A stretch of DNA of 56,476 nucleotides from Bacteroidaceae bacterium (lineage in GTDB: Bacteria > Bacteroidota > Bacteroidia > Bacteroidales > Bacteroidaceae): positions 1 to 56,476 of the forward strand of contig JAFUWG010000055.1 of NCBI GenBank assembly GCA_017483605.1, given 5' to 3'. A program made the translations under genes and the position numbers. The notes under the pieces are model-generated. The model was given only the letters and a program-made list of their open reading frames with translations. It had not been told where the DNA came from and searched no databases. Below, piece by piece: positions 17,236 through 26,302 of this stretch (positions within the stretch are counted from its first letter, which is position 1; each line of letters opens with the position of its first letter).

Positions 17236-18690
17236 TCAAAAGCAGGCTCTCACTTCTTCCTTATCATCAAAATGATGTTTCACGCCCTTCACATCTTGGT
17301 AATCCTCGTGACCCTTACCGGCAATAAGAATCACATCACCCTTCTGAGCAATCATGCAAGCGGTCTTGATGGCCTGACGACGGTCAACAATGGCAATGAC
17401 TTTCTTCATCTGCTCATCATCCAACCCCGCCAACATATCATTGATGATGTCCTGTGGCTCTTCAAAACGAGGATTATCGCTCGTAATGATAACTTTATCG
17501 CTCTGTTTCACAGCCTCTTTCGCCATGAGTGGACGCTTGCCTTTATCACGATTTCCACCTGCTCCACACACCGTGATTACTTGTCCTTTACCTTCCAGCA
17601 CCCCATGTATGGCATTCAGCACATTTTCGAGGGCATCAGGCGTGTGTGCATAATCTACAATAGCCGTATAACCCGATGGAGAACGCAGAGCCTCAAACCG
17701 CCCGTTCACTGGCTTCATGGCACTCAACGCCACCAACACTTCCTGTTCCTCTTTTCCCAACATGATGGCTGCACCATACACAGCCAGCAGATTGCTCACA
17801 TTGAACTTTCCAATAAACTGTACGCCTACTTCTTTCCCATTGATTTCGAGATACATACCTTCAAAATGGCATTCAATAATCTTTGCCCTGAAATCTGCAG
17901 GACTCTGTACTGAATAGGTCTTCACCGTCGCCTTTGTGTTCTGCACCATCACCATGCCGTTCTTGTCGTCCACGTTGGTAATGGCAAAGGCTGTTGCTGG
18001 AAGGTTATCAAAGAAGAGTTTTTTGGCCTTGATGTAGTTCTCAAAGGTCTTATGATAATCCAAATGGTCACGTGTAATATTCGTAAACAAGCCACCAACA
18101 AATTTCAATCCTCCAATTCGATTCTGCACAATGCTGTGACTGCTCACCTCCATAAACGCGTATTCACATCCAGCCTCAACCATACGTGCCAACAAAGCAT
18201 TCAAGGTGACAGGGTCTGGTGTCGTGTGCTCCGTTGGGATGGCCTCTCCATCCACATAGTTGCACACCGTTGACAACAGCCCCGCTTTATGTCCCATCTT
18301 TCGGAACATCTCGTAGAGCACTGTCGCAATGGTTGTTTTGCCATTCGTTCCTGTCACACCCACCAGTTTCAAGCGGCTTGTCGGGTCGCCATAGAAGGTT
18401 GTGGCAACCTCACCAACCACTTGTTCGGTGTTCTCCACTCGAACGTATGTGACTTGCCCGTTAGTTTCCTCTGGAATCGTCTCGCACAATACGGCTACAG
18501 CACCCAACTCCAAAGCCTTCCCGATGTATTGATGGCCATCAGCAACAGTCCCTCTTACTGCAATAAAGAGATGACCTTCACCCACTTGGCGAGAATCAAT
18601 CTGCACGCCACAAATATCACGCTCCAAATCGCCTTTGACTTCAAGGACGTTGAGCCTACTTACGAGATTTTTCAGTTTCATATATGACAT
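17236..18690 (-). CDS. murE: UDP-MurNAc-L-Ala-D-Glu:meso-DAP ligase
   Basis: 484 residues from the ATG at 18690; an alternative ATG three codons downstream (18681) gives [10 protein letters not shown] and is equally plausible. The ATP loop is [20 protein letters not shown], the central domain has [13 protein letters not shown] and [10 protein letters not shown], and the C-domain has [14 protein letters not shown]. The substrate-selective motif reads [12 protein letters not shown] is the signature of MurE enzymes that add meso-diaminopimelate rather than lysine, as expected for a Gram-negative wall. It starts 8 bp after ftsI ends. Confidence 0.96.
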   Translation of the reverse strand: MSYMKLKNLVSRLNVLEVKGDLERDICGVQIDSRQVGEGHLFIAVRGTVADGHQYIGKALELGAVAVLCETIPEETNGQVTYVRVENTEQVVGEVATTFYGDPTSRLKLVGVTGTNGKTTIATVLYEMFRKMGHKAGLLSTVCNYVDGEAIPTEHTTPDPVTLNALLARMVEAGCEYAFMEVSSHSIVQNRIGGLKFVGGLFTNITRDHLDYHKTFENYIKAKKLFFDNLPATAFAITNVDDKNGMVMVQNTKATVKTYSVQSPADFRAKIIECHFEGMYLEINGKEVGVQFIGKFNVSNLLAVYGAAIMLGKEEQEVLVALSAMKPVNGRFEALRSPSGYTAIVDYAHTPDALENVLNAIHGVLEGKGQVITVCGAGGNRDKGKRPLMAKEAVKQSDKVIITSDNPRFEEPQDIINDMLAGLDDEQMKKVIAIVDRRQAIKTACMIAQKGDVILIAGKGHEDYQDVKGVKHHFDDKEEVRACF

Positions 18691-18698
18691 AACTTTTT

Positions 18699-20909
18699 CT
18701 AATTCAACTCTATCAGCACGGTTTGTCCTTTCACCAACTTACTTCCTCCTACCACACTTTGACTTGTTACCTTGCCTCTGCCTTTCATCCTCACGGTCAA
18801 TCCACGCGTACCCAGTGCATACGCAGCATCTCGAGCACCCATTCCAATCACATTTGGCACTACATTTTCATCCATCTTCATCTGATGAAAGTCCACGCCT
18901 TTTTCGCCCGCTGAGGCTGAGCCCCATTCATAACCTTGACCACCCTGCGACTTCACGCCTAACTCTTCCAGCACCTGACGAGCAGCCAAGACATTACCCG
19001 TCTTTACCGCTGGTACAGACACCGCCGTCGAGTCCTTCGCCACATTCAGGTCGGTCGTTACGTTCTTCGAGTAAATACGCTGAGCAATTTTCGAGAAAAC
19101 GACACCTGCCTGTCCACCGCCACTCGCCACATAATAAGCGTGGCGGATGGCAACAATACAAGTATATTTCGGATCTTCTGACGGATAGTAGCCACAGAAA
19201 CTGACCAAGTGCTCATTGTGTCCCGCCTTATATCCGCCGCCCGTTGCCACCTGAGCCGTTCCTGTCTTACCACTCACATGGAAATATGGATTTCCTGCTT
19301 TCTTTCCAAGTCCTTCCTTGTCATTCACGACGCGATAGAGAATATTTTGAATGTCATCCAACGTCGATTTCTTGCATATCTGAGGCTTTATCACCTCCAC
19401 CGGAAACTCCTCAACCATTTCTCCATTCCGCGAAATGCCCCTCACGAAGCGTGGGCGAACCATCTTGCCGCCATTAGCAATGGCATTGTAGAAACTAACG
19501 GTGCTGATGGGAGGAATCTGCGTTTCATATCCGATGGACATCCACGCCAACGCCGTTGCCGACCAGTTGTCCGACATTCTGTAGCCACCCGTATGGTCCT
19601 TGTGAGGCATACGAATCACAGGGTCTGCCGCACCGTCGAAAGGCAATCCCAGCGGTGTACCGATACCCACTCTTCGCAAACCCTCCACAAACTTTTCGGG
19701 TTGGTTATGATAATGACCATCAATGAGTTTGCTCACACCAATATTACTGGAATACATCAGCGTATGTGGCACATCTATGGGTCCATAGCCACCTCGGGTT
19801 GCCCAGTTGTGGTCTTTCATTTTCGCCCCATACATGTTGCAGATACCGTTGCCCGTATCCACCCAGTCCTTAGTCGTGATATAACCGTCGTCAAGAGCCA
19901 CCATGATAGAGGCTGTTTTGAAGGTAGAACCTGGCTCCATCAATGCTGCCAAAGCATAATTCCTTGCCTCATAGTAATTTCCATCGTCGTAACGCATCAG
20001 ATTCACGATGGCCTTCACATCACCCGTCTTCACCTCCATCAGAATCACCACACCCATCGAAGCGTCCAATTCGTGCAACTTCTCACGCAATGCACTCTCG
20101 CAGATGTCCTGCATACTGACATCTATCGTGCTGACCAAATCATAGCCGTCCACCGGCTCTTTATCAATGATTGACAGATACTTAGAGAGCACCTTCTTAT
20201 GATGTACCTTGCCAGGTTCGCCTCTCAGCAAAGAATCGTATGCCAACTCCAAACCGGAACGTGCCGAATCCTTTGCACCAAACATTTCACCCAATGTTCG
20301 ACGTGCCAACGAGCCAAACGGTTTATTGCGGTTGTTGCGTTCTTCGTAAGTCAAACCGCTACGATTGCGATTCTTCAGATTGAAGACTGGAAGTTTTACT
20401 AACTCGTTGAACTGGATGAAGTTCAGCACCGTGTGAGGACACACCTCCCAATAACGTTTCCGTTTTGCCAACCCCTCTTCCAAATGGCTGCGATAGTCTT
20501 CATAAGTATATTTCGGACATATCTCCACCAACCCGCGGCAAATCGTGTCCATGTTTTCGTTCCACATCGTATCTTTTTCTGCCAATTGGACAGGGTCATA
20601 CACTTTCACCTTCGAGCCATCAGGAGCAAGCGAATCTGCCAAACGCTCAATGCCTGCAAGGAAGTCCACATAGACCTTATAATCAGGCAAACTGCTCGCC
20701 ATCAACTGCCCGTCTGCACTCAGAATGTTACCACGGTTGGGCTTCAGGCTCATCGTGTCACTCACACTCACCGCTCCGACCTTTTTCCATTTCTCGTTTT
20801 CAACCGTAGCCGTAATAACCGCACGAGTGATAATAGCAATCATCAGCATAGCCGCAATCACTACTATCACCGTTATACGCGTGTTGATATATTTCTTATC
20901 GAATTTCAT
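18699..20909 (-). CDS. ftsI: FtsI/PBP3-type transpeptidase with a PASTA domain
   Basis: 736 residues from the ATG at 20909, which overlaps the end of the ftsL-like gene by 14 bp. One N-terminal membrane helix ([20 protein letters not shown]) is followed by a PBP dimerisation domain and the transpeptidase domain. The catalytic serine is in [10 protein letters not shown] near residue 328, SSN lies in [11 protein letters not shown], and the KTG box is [15 protein letters not shown] near 545. Residues about 675-736 form one PASTA repeat ([18 protein letters not shown], then GLTVRMKG). FtsI cross-links septal peptidoglycan with FtsW. No Walker-like or transglycosylase domain is present, so it is a class B PBP. 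Confidence 0.96.
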   Translation of the reverse strand: MKFDKKYINTRITVIVVIAAMLMIAIITRAVITATVENEKWKKVGAVSVSDTMSLKPNRGNILSADGQLMASSLPDYKVYVDFLAGIERLADSLAPDGSKVKVYDPVQLAEKDTMWNENMDTICRGLVEICPKYTYEDYRSHLEEGLAKRKRYWEVCPHTVLNFIQFNELVKLPVFNLKNRNRSGLTYEERNNRNKPFGSLARRTLGEMFGAKDSARSGLELAYDSLLRGEPGKVHHKKVLSKYLSIIDKEPVDGYDLVSTIDVSMQDICESALREKLHELDASMGVVILMEVKTGDVKAIVNLMRYDDGNYYEARNYALAALMEPGSTFKTASIMVALDDGYITTKDWVDTGNGICNMYGAKMKDHNWATRGGYGPIDVPHTLMYSSNIGVSKLIDGHYHNQPEKFVEGLRRVGIGTPLGLPFDGAADPVIRMPHKDHTGGYRMSDNWSATALAWMSIGYETQIPPISTVSFYNAIANGGKMVRPRFVRGISRNGEMVEEFPVEVIKPQICKKSTLDDIQNILYRVVNDKEGLGKKAGNPYFHVSGKTGTAQVATGGGYKAGHNEHLVSFCGYYPSEDPKYTCIVAIRHAYYVASGGGQAGVVFSKIAQRIYSKNVTTDLNVAKDSTAVSVPAVKTGNVLAARQVLEELGVKSQGGQGYEWGSASAGEKGVDFHQMKMDENVVPNVIGMGARDAAYALGTRGLTVRMKGRGKVTSQSVVGGSKLVKGQTVLIELN

Positions 20910-21510
20910 TGTTTTCCTCCTTGTTGATGTCCTTGTTTTGTTTCCCCGTTTCTTGATTTTGTTTGCTTGTATCTCGTTCCACCGAGTCAACCAGCACTTC
21001 TTTCGGTCCCTCTTCTTCTGCTACCCGCCGTCGGTTGTCCGTCTTGATGAGAAATGGAGGAGTAATCGAGTTGTGCAACAGACTGTCCCTCGTTCCGCTG
21101 AGCCGCTTCTCCACATTCGACTGTCTCGTCAAGTTCATCAGTTCGCTCGATTGCGTCAGCACATTGTACTTTACCTCCTGCAATCGCCCTCGCAAACTGT
21201 CTATCAAGATGGCATCTTGCTGACTGTCATAGCGATTGCCCGTATAAATAATCATCAGCACTACACAAAACATGACAAAAGCCACCTGCTTTATCATAAA
21301 TTTGCTCATCAGGAAATCTCCACCGAGGATGGACTTCACAGATATTTCACCCAGTTCGTCCTCATCCTCATCGGTAAATTTTCGCATGGCCTCTACAGCC
21401 TCTTGGTCCTCTGATTTTAGTTCCAAATCTGTCCCAACATCATCTGGAGGAACCATCTGCGGCTCTTCCTTTTTCATTTTAGCATTCTCTTTGTCTTCCT
21501 TTTTTGACAT
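20896..21510 (-). CDS. FtsL-like divisome protein
   Basis: 204 residues. An acidic cytoplasmic tail of about 75 residues (DDVGTDLELKSEDQEAVEAM) is followed by one membrane helix (FMIKQVAFVMFCVVLMIIYT) and a periplasmic segment that looks coiled-coil (DSLRGRLQEVKYNVLTQSSE), then a charged low-complexity tail (DTSKQNQETGKQNKDINKEE). This topology and position between rsmH and ftsI correspond to the FtsL slot in other Bacteroidetes. The sequence identity to FtsL is weak by eye, so the call rests on topology and synteny. It overlaps ftsI by 14 bp, which suggests coupled translation with its partner. Confidence 0.8.
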   Translation of the reverse strand: MSKKEDKENAKMKKEEPQMVPPDDVGTDLELKSEDQEAVEAMRKFTDEDEDELGEISVKSILGGDFLMSKFMIKQVAFVMFCVVLMIIYTGNRYDSQQDAILIDSLRGRLQEVKYNVLTQSSELMNLTRQSNVEKRLSGTRDSLLHNSITPPFLIKTDNRRRVAEEEGPKEVLVDSVERDTSKQNQETGKQNKDINKEENNEIR

Positions 21511-21596
21511 ACAGTGTCTTCTTTACGGCTCTTTTCTGAGCGTTCCCTTTAAATATAATAATGTGTATCTCACTTTACCGCCTCAAAGGCGTGGAT

Positions 21597-22520
21597 CTAT
21601 AATTTTTCTGCAATTCTAAGTTTTGCGCTTCGGCTTCTTGGGTTCCTCGCCATCTCCTCATCATCGGGCACGATCACCTGTCGGTTGACCAACTTGAAGG
21701 GTGCATTTACTCGTCCAAAGAAATCCTTATCCTCTTTTCCCTCCACATTACCTGTCTTCATCAGGTTCTTCACGATGCGGTCCTCCAACGAATGGTAGGT
21801 GATTACCACCAACCTTCCTCCTGGCTTCAGCAACTCTGTCGCACCCTTCAGCATCTCCCTCAAGGCGTCCATCTCATGATTGACCTCGATACGAAGTGCC
21901 TGAAACACTTTCGCCAAGTCCTTCTTTTCACGCTCATTCTTGAAAAAAGGCTTTACGATTTCCAAGAAATCTCCTATCGTTTCCACCTTCTTTGCCTGTC
22001 TCGCCTTCACGATAGCCGCCGCCATTTTACGGCTCTGCTTCAGTTCTCCATACAGATAGAAGATGTCCGCCAGTTGCTTCTCTTCATACGTATTCACCAC
22101 ATCCGCAGCAGTCTTTCCTGCCCGTTGGTTCATTCGCATGTCAAGTTTACCCTCAAACCGGAAGGAAAACCCCCGTTCCGCTTCATCGAAGTGGTGGGAA
22201 CTGACGCCGAGGTCTGCCAAGAGCCCGTCTATCTGCTCCACACCGTAATACTTCATGAAGTTTTTCAGAAAGCGGAAATTGCTCCTCACAAACATGAATC
22301 TCTTCTCATCAAACCCCTCTGCATTTTTCTCCGCATCTGCGTCTTGGTCAAAACTGTAGAGATGTCCGCCGACACCGAGTCTTGCCAAAATTTCCTTGCT
22401 GTGGCCGCCGCCACCAAATGTTACGTCAACAAAACAGCCCTCGCCATCACCGATATTCAGCCCCTCAATGCTTTCGTTCAACAACACCGGCACATGATAT
22501 GTTTTTTCTTGCTCAGCCAT
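21597..22520 (-). CDS. rsmH: 16S rRNA (cytosine1402-N4)-methyltransferase RsmH
   Basis: 307 residues from the ATG at 22520, giving MAEQEKTYHVPVLLNESIEG. The HVPVLLxE opening and FVDVTFGGGGHSKEILARLG (SAM-binding) are the RsmH/MraW signature. Further family blocks are DGLLADLGVSSHHFDEAERG with FSFR, DMRMNQ, and the C-terminal RLVVITYHSLEDRIVKNLM. It methylates C1402 of 16S rRNA in the decoding centre. It starts 19 bp after the mraZ stop; the extended reading that overlaps mraZ is not needed. Confidence 0.97.
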   Translation of the reverse strand: MAEQEKTYHVPVLLNESIEGLNIGDGEGCFVDVTFGGGGHSKEILARLGVGGHLYSFDQDADAEKNAEGFDEKRFMFVRSNFRFLKNFMKYYGVEQIDGLLADLGVSSHHFDEAERGFSFRFEGKLDMRMNQRAGKTAADVVNTYEEKQLADIFYLYGELKQSRKMAAAIVKARQAKKVETIGDFLEIVKPFFKNEREKKDLAKVFQALRIEVNHEMDALREMLKGATELLKPGGRLVVITYHSLEDRIVKNLMKTGNVEGKEDKDFFGRVNAPFKLVNRQVIVPDDEEMARNPRSRSAKLRIAEKL

Positions 22521-22539
22521 CTTGACGCACGCTATATAA

Positions 22540-22998
22540 TTACTGTTCACCTGATTTCTGGCCAAGCAACTGCTCCATGTCGTCACCAAGTCCGTCACCT
22601 TGATTCATCACCTCCTCCAATGCCTGTTTGCTCCATATCTCAATTCTGTCAACCATTGCCAAAAAACGCACATCGTCCTCTATGCCAGCGAACTGCAGTT
22701 TCCTCTTCGAGATGAGCAACCGTCCTTCCTTATCCAGTTCCAACGGTTCCGCATCCAACAAGAACTGCCTCAGCATCATCTGTTGCTGTCTGTTCCACTG
22801 GTTCAGCCCCTGCCTCAAATCATCCAACTGAGCATTCCACACCGATTCAGGATACAGCACCAGACACTTCTGGAACACATCGCCACGCAAAACGAGACTC
22901 GTCTCGCCTTCCGCTTTGAGTATCTTCCGAAATGCTGAGGGAAGGAAAACCCGCCCTTTTGCATCGGTCTTTGCTGAATAATCACCTATAAATCGCAT
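22540..22998 (-). CDS. mraZ: Transcriptional regulator/cell division protein MraZ
   Basis: 152 residues, starting MRFIGDYSAKTDAKGRVFLP. It has two AbrB-like SpoVT domains; the first contains the DxKGRVFLPSAFR motif and the second the variant LDKEGRLLISKRKLQFAGI. MraZ binds direct repeats upstream of its own gene and represses the dcw operon in other bacteria. It is the first gene of the cluster here. I did not find clear TGGGN-type repeats in the upstream region, so the local operator is unresolved; GTGGGG and TGGGG stretches at 23046-23062 (minus strand) are possible candidates. Confidence 0.95.
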   Translation of the reverse strand: MRFIGDYSAKTDAKGRVFLPSAFRKILKAEGETSLVLRGDVFQKCLVLYPESVWNAQLDDLRQGLNQWNRQQQMMLRQFLLDAEPLELDKEGRLLISKRKLQFAGIEDDVRFLAMVDRIEIWSKQALEEVMNQGDGLGDDMEQLLGQKSGEQ

Positions 22999-23030
22999 GT
23001 TTCTGAATCACTTAAAATGAAATTTCGATG

Positions 23031-23038
23031 CAAATATA
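23031..23038 (-). promoter_or_regulatory. -7 box of the dcw (mraZ) promoter
   Basis: On the minus strand the sequence reads TATATTTG, a match to TAnnTTTG, 33 bp before the mraZ start. The expected TTTG about 20 bp upstream is weak (TTGT at 23064-23061). Confidence 0.55.
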
Positions 23039-23208
23039 GTGATTTCCCCCACAATTCCCCACAATTTCTCCACTTTTTTTTCAAAAACTTATCAACAAGG
23101 GTGTTAATAAGTCGCTAAACTACTGATTTCTATAGCAATTCTCGATTTTTCTTTTGGTGGGGGAATCTTGGATTTTCACACCCTCAGTTTACAATACCCG
23201 TACACATG

Positions 23209-23258
23209 TTAATTCGTGTCCCGTATTTGTAATCATTCACATCGACGACACGAATTAA
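23209..23258. promoter_or_regulatory. 12-bp perfect inverted repeat upstream of the outer-membrane gene
   Basis: TTAATTCGTGTC at 23209-23220 and GACACGAATTAA at 23247-23258 are exact complements separated by 26 bp. They lie about 40 bp upstream of the promoter of the plus-strand gene. The element could be a regulator site or the stem of a transcript hairpin; no T tract follows. Confidence 0.5.
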
Positions 23259-23299
23259 TACGCATCGAGGTAACAACTAGTTATTTTTTCCAAAAAATA

Positions 23300-23331
23300 T
23301 TTCGTCATTCAAGAAAAAAGTGTTTACTTTG
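23300..23331 (+). promoter_or_regulatory. Promoter of the beta-barrel protein gene
   Basis: TTTC at 23300-23303 and TTACTTTG at 23324-23331 are 20 bp apart, close to the Bacteroidetes consensus with one mismatch in each box. The start codon is 46 bp downstream. Confidence 0.5.
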
Positions 23332-23377
23332 CATCAAATTCTATCACTATCTACAACTATTTTTTACTTACAGGCGT

Positions 23378-24010
23378 ATGAAAAAGAACATTTTGAGTCT
23401 CGCTGTCATCGTAGCAGCATTCACTTTCGCATTGCCATCACAGGCACAGGTAAAGTTTGGTATCAAGGCTGGTCTTAATGTAAACTCTGTCAGCCTCAAA
23501 GACCTTCAGAGCAACATCAAAGCAGATAACAAAACAGGCTTCTTTGCTGGTGTGACAGCAGATGTGACCATCCCACTCGCAGGTCTCGGTGCAGACGCAT
23601 CTCTGCTCTACGACAACAAGGTGATTGGCGTTACTGAGAACCGTGCCGAAGCCAATAAGACCCTCCACTACGTGGATCTCCCCATCAACCTGAAATATAC
23701 CATTGGACTCAGCAGCCTTGCCAGCGTTTATATCGCAACTGGCCCTCAGTTCTCATGGAACGTAGGAGACCGCAACTGGAAACTTTCCAACTACCAAGGC
23801 TTCACTGAAGACTGGGAACTCAAGAAGTCTGAATTCTCTTGGAATGTAGGTGCAGGTGTCACTGTCCTCAGCCACCTTCGTGTAGGCTACAACTACAACA
23901 TCGGCATTGGCAACACAGCAGAAACCACTGTTCTCGGCGTTGGCAATCAAGCCATCAAGGGCAAACTCAAGAACAACACCCATCAGATTTCTCTGACCTA
24001 CCTGTTCTAA
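23378..24010 (+). CDS. Outer-membrane beta-barrel protein (porin family, OmpA-like N-terminal barrel)
   Basis: 210 residues from the ATG at 23378, chosen because it opens a signal peptide (MKKNILSLAVIVAAFTFALP, cleaved after SQA). The mature protein starts QVKFGIKAGLNVNSVS, the typical beginning of Bacteroidetes outer-membrane barrels (PF13568/PF13505 type), and shows alternating hydrophobic strands such as FFAGVTADVTIPL, LHYVDLPINLKYTIG and LRVGYNYNIGIGN. It ends HQISLTYLF with a terminal phenylalanine, as needed for BAM-dependent insertion. About eight strands are expected. No ligand or transport function can be deduced. priA starts 51 bp downstream on the same strand. Confidence 0.9.
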   Translation: MKKNILSLAVIVAAFTFALPSQAQVKFGIKAGLNVNSVSLKDLQSNIKADNKTGFFAGVTADVTIPLAGLGADASLLYDNKVIGVTENRAEANKTLHYVDLPINLKYTIGLSSLASVYIATGPQFSWNVGDRNWKLSNYQGFTEDWELKKSEFSWNVGAGVTVLSHLRVGYNYNIGIGNTAETTVLGVGNQAIKGKLKNNTHQISLTYLF

Positions 24011-24029
24011 ACACATAAGAAGGTTCCGA

Positions 24030-24063
24030 ATGATGCGATGCGGTCGCATCCCGAAAGCATCAT
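24030..24063 (+). promoter_or_regulatory. Two-tier stem-loop covering the priA start codon
   Basis: ATGATGC (24030-24036) pairs exactly with GCATCAT (24057-24063), which contains the first two bases of the priA ATG. Inside it, GATGC (24037-24041) pairs with GCATC (24046-24050) around a GGTC loop. No T run follows, so a role in translation start is more likely than termination. Confidence 0.5.
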
Positions 24064-26152
24064 GTTTGCAGACATCATCCTTCCTATCCCTTTCGACAGC
24101 TTCACTTATCTCGTCCCACCCACCCTCCAACCCACACGAGATTTGCGAGGCTGTCGAGTTGTTGTACCCTTCGGAAAGAACAAAATCTACACAGGGGTCG
24201 TGCTTCGTGTGCACAACAACAAGCCCGAAGGCGTGGAAATGAAAGAAATCATGGAAGTGCTTGATGAACAACCCGTTGTAAACGAAAAGCAATTCGCCTT
24301 TTGGCAATGGATTGCCAACTACTACATCTGTCCTCTCGGCGACGTGATGAAAAGCGGGCTTCCCGGAGCCATGAAGCCCAAAGACGAAGCGGCACTCAAA
24401 GAATCGTCTCGCAAACGGAAAGGCGGCAAAAACAATCTCTTCCATGAAGACGCCACGGCTACACTACAACCCCTTACCCCTGCACAGCAAACGGCGATGG
24501 GCGGAATCGAAGCCTCCTTCAAAACAAAAAACGTGACCCTCCTCCACGGCGTCACCTCCTCCGGCAAGACAGAAATCTACATCCACCTCATCAACAACTA
24601 CTTAGAGAAGGGGAAACAAGTCCTCTACCTCCTCCCCGAAATTGCCCTCACCACCCAAATCACCGAACGTCTTCGCCACGTATTCGGCGACCGCATGGGC
24701 GTTTACCATTCCAAGTTTACTGACGTGCAGCGGCTGGAAATCTACAAACGGCAAGCCTCCCCCACCCCCTACCAACTCATTCTCGGCGTCCGTTCCAGCA
24801 TCTTCCTCCCCTTCCAAGACCTCGGCCTCGTCATCATAGACGAAGAGCACGAACAAAGTTACAAGCAGCAAGAGCCTTCGCCACGCTATCATGCCCGCAA
24901 CGCCGCCATCATGCTTGCCCACATGTTCGGTGCCAAAACCCTCCTCGGCACCGCCACCCCCTCCTTCGAGGTCTATCACCTGGCACGGAAGGAACGCTAC
25001 GGCTACGTACAACTCACCCAGCGCTACAAGAACAAGCAACTCCCCACCATCGAAATCGTCGATACCAAAGAGGCAAAACGGAAAAAACTCATGCGAGGAC
25101 TTTTCTCCCCACGGCTCATCGAAGCCATGCAGGGAGCACTCGACCGCCACGAACAAATCATCCTCTTCCAAAATCGCCGCGGATTCTCCTCCTTCATCGA
25201 ATGTCGGCAATGCGGCTGGACACCCCGCTGTCCTCACTGCGACGTCACCTTGACGCTCCACAAGAAGACCTCCACCCTCACCTGCCACTACTGCGGCTAC
25301 ACCACCCGCATCCCCACCCACTGTCCCCACTGCACCCCCTCTCCTGCCTCCCTTCCCCCCTCTCTTCCCTCCTCCCCCGTTCACAGCGGTGTTTCCGCTG
25401 TGCCCTCCCCCTTCCTCCCCATCGGCACCGGCACCGAAAAGATTGAGGATCAGATTCCACAATTGTTCGAGAATGCCACCACCCTCCGCATGGATCTCGA
25501 CACCGCCAAGACCCGCCTACAGTTCGAGCGTATCATCTCCGACTTTGCCCAACACAAAGCCGACATCCTCATTGGCACCCAGATGGTCACCAAAGGCCTC
25601 GACTTCGACAACGTATCCGTCGTCGGCATCCTCGATGCAGACACCATGCTCAACCTCCCCGACTTCCGCTCCTACGAACGCACTTTCCAAACCCTCAGCC
25701 AAGTCGCTGGTCGTGCCGGTCGCAACAACACCCCAGGGCTTGTCATCCTCCAAACCCGCTCTGCCGATGCTGACATCATCCGCCAAATCACCCAAGGCGA
25801 CTTTTGGCAGATGTTCCGCACCCAGATGGAAGAACGCAAACTCTTCCACTACCCACCTTTCTACCGCCTCATCTATGTTTATCTCCGCCATCGCGACGAC
25901 CAACTGCTCGACCATTTGGCAACAGATATGGGCAACCGCCTCCGCACCATCTTCGGCGACCGAGTCCTCGGTCCCGACCGTCCCCCTGTTGCCCGCATCC
26001 AATCCCTCTACATCCGCAAACTCATGCTCAAAATAGAGCCCCAAGCATCCATCGACAAGGTACGCCAATCCCTCCTCACCATCCAGCAGCAGATGCAATC
26101 CCTTCCTGTTGCAAAAAATCTCAACATCTACTATGATGTTGACCCTCTTTAG
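24062..26152 (+). CDS. priA: Primosomal protein N' (replication restart helicase PriA)
   Basis: 696 residues from the ATG at 24062, giving MFADIILPIPFDSFTYLVPP, the normal opening of the DNA-binding domain; an ATG eight codons upstream is less likely. Helicase motifs are the Walker A loop HGVTSSGKTEIYIHL near residue 163, DEEH in IIDEEHEQSYK near 260, LLGTATPSFEVYH, and the C-terminal GTQMVTKGLDFDN and QVAGRAGR. The zinc region near 381-424 has all eight cysteines in four CxxC pairs. A 29-residue Pro/Ser-rich insertion follows the last pair, just before GTGTEKIEDQI. PriA reloads the replisome at stalled forks. Confidence 0.97.
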   Translation: MFADIILPIPFDSFTYLVPPTLQPTRDLRGCRVVVPFGKNKIYTGVVLRVHNNKPEGVEMKEIMEVLDEQPVVNEKQFAFWQWIANYYICPLGDVMKSGLPGAMKPKDEAALKESSRKRKGGKNNLFHEDATATLQPLTPAQQTAMGGIEASFKTKNVTLLHGVTSSGKTEIYIHLINNYLEKGKQVLYLLPEIALTTQITERLRHVFGDRMGVYHSKFTDVQRLEIYKRQASPTPYQLILGVRSSIFLPFQDLGLVIIDEEHEQSYKQQEPSPRYHARNAAIMLAHMFGAKTLLGTATPSFEVYHLARKERYGYVQLTQRYKNKQLPTIEIVDTKEAKRKKLMRGLFSPRLIEAMQGALDRHEQIILFQNRRGFSSFIECRQCGWTPRCPHCDVTLTLHKKTSTLTCHYCGYTTRIPTHCPHCTPSPASLPPSLPSSPVHSGVSAVPSPFLPIGTGTEKIEDQIPQLFENATTLRMDLDTAKTRLQFERIISDFAQHKADILIGTQMVTKGLDFDNVSVVGILDADTMLNLPDFRSYERTFQTLSQVAGRAGRNNTPGLVILQTRSADADIIRQITQGDFWQMFRTQMEERKLFHYPPFYRLIYVYLRHRDDQLLDHLATDMGNRLRTIFGDRVLGPDRPPVARIQSLYIRKLMLKIEPQASIDKVRQSLLTIQQQMQSLPVAKNLNIYYDVDPL
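25334..25420 (+). other. Low-complexity in-frame insertion in priA
   Basis: 87 bp encode 29 residues of mainly Pro, Ser, Ala and Leu between the last zinc cysteine and the GTGTE motif. About the first 45 bases are nearly pure pyrimidine. A perfect hairpin, CACAGCGG/CCGCTGTG with a 5-nt loop, lies at 25382-25402. In other PriA proteins this link is only about 8-12 residues (from memory), so the segment looks inserted. Confidence 0.65.
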
Positions 26153-26203
26153 CCTTTTTTCCCCTCTTTCCTCCATTTTTTCATCAATTTTCTCGTTTCT
26201 TTC

Positions 26204-26225
26204 ACTTTTTTTTCGTTTATTTGCA
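26204..26225 (+). promoter_or_regulatory. Promoter core of the first giant secreted protein
   Basis: The 22-bp segment ends with TTTATTTG (26216-26223), one mismatch from TAnnTTTG, and is identical over its full length to 31637-31658 upstream of the second giant gene. It includes an eight-T tract. The leader is about 75 nt long. No clear upstream TTTG was found. Confidence 0.6.
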
Positions 26226-26302
26226 GTTCAAAACTATACCTTGCAATATAACACATTTCATATTTAACTTCATTTATTAACTAATTTAATCCTAACAAAC
26301 GT

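Larger units (their letters stand above)
22999..23377. other. Divergent intergenic region between mraZ and the beta-barrel gene
   Basis: 379 bp without a gene. It holds a mraZ promoter candidate (23031-23038, minus), C-rich repeats CCCCACAATT at 23048-23062, a 12-bp inverted repeat (23209-23258), and a promoter for the plus-strand gene (23300-23331). The remainder is AT-rich with no further structure that I can support. Confidence 0.6.
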
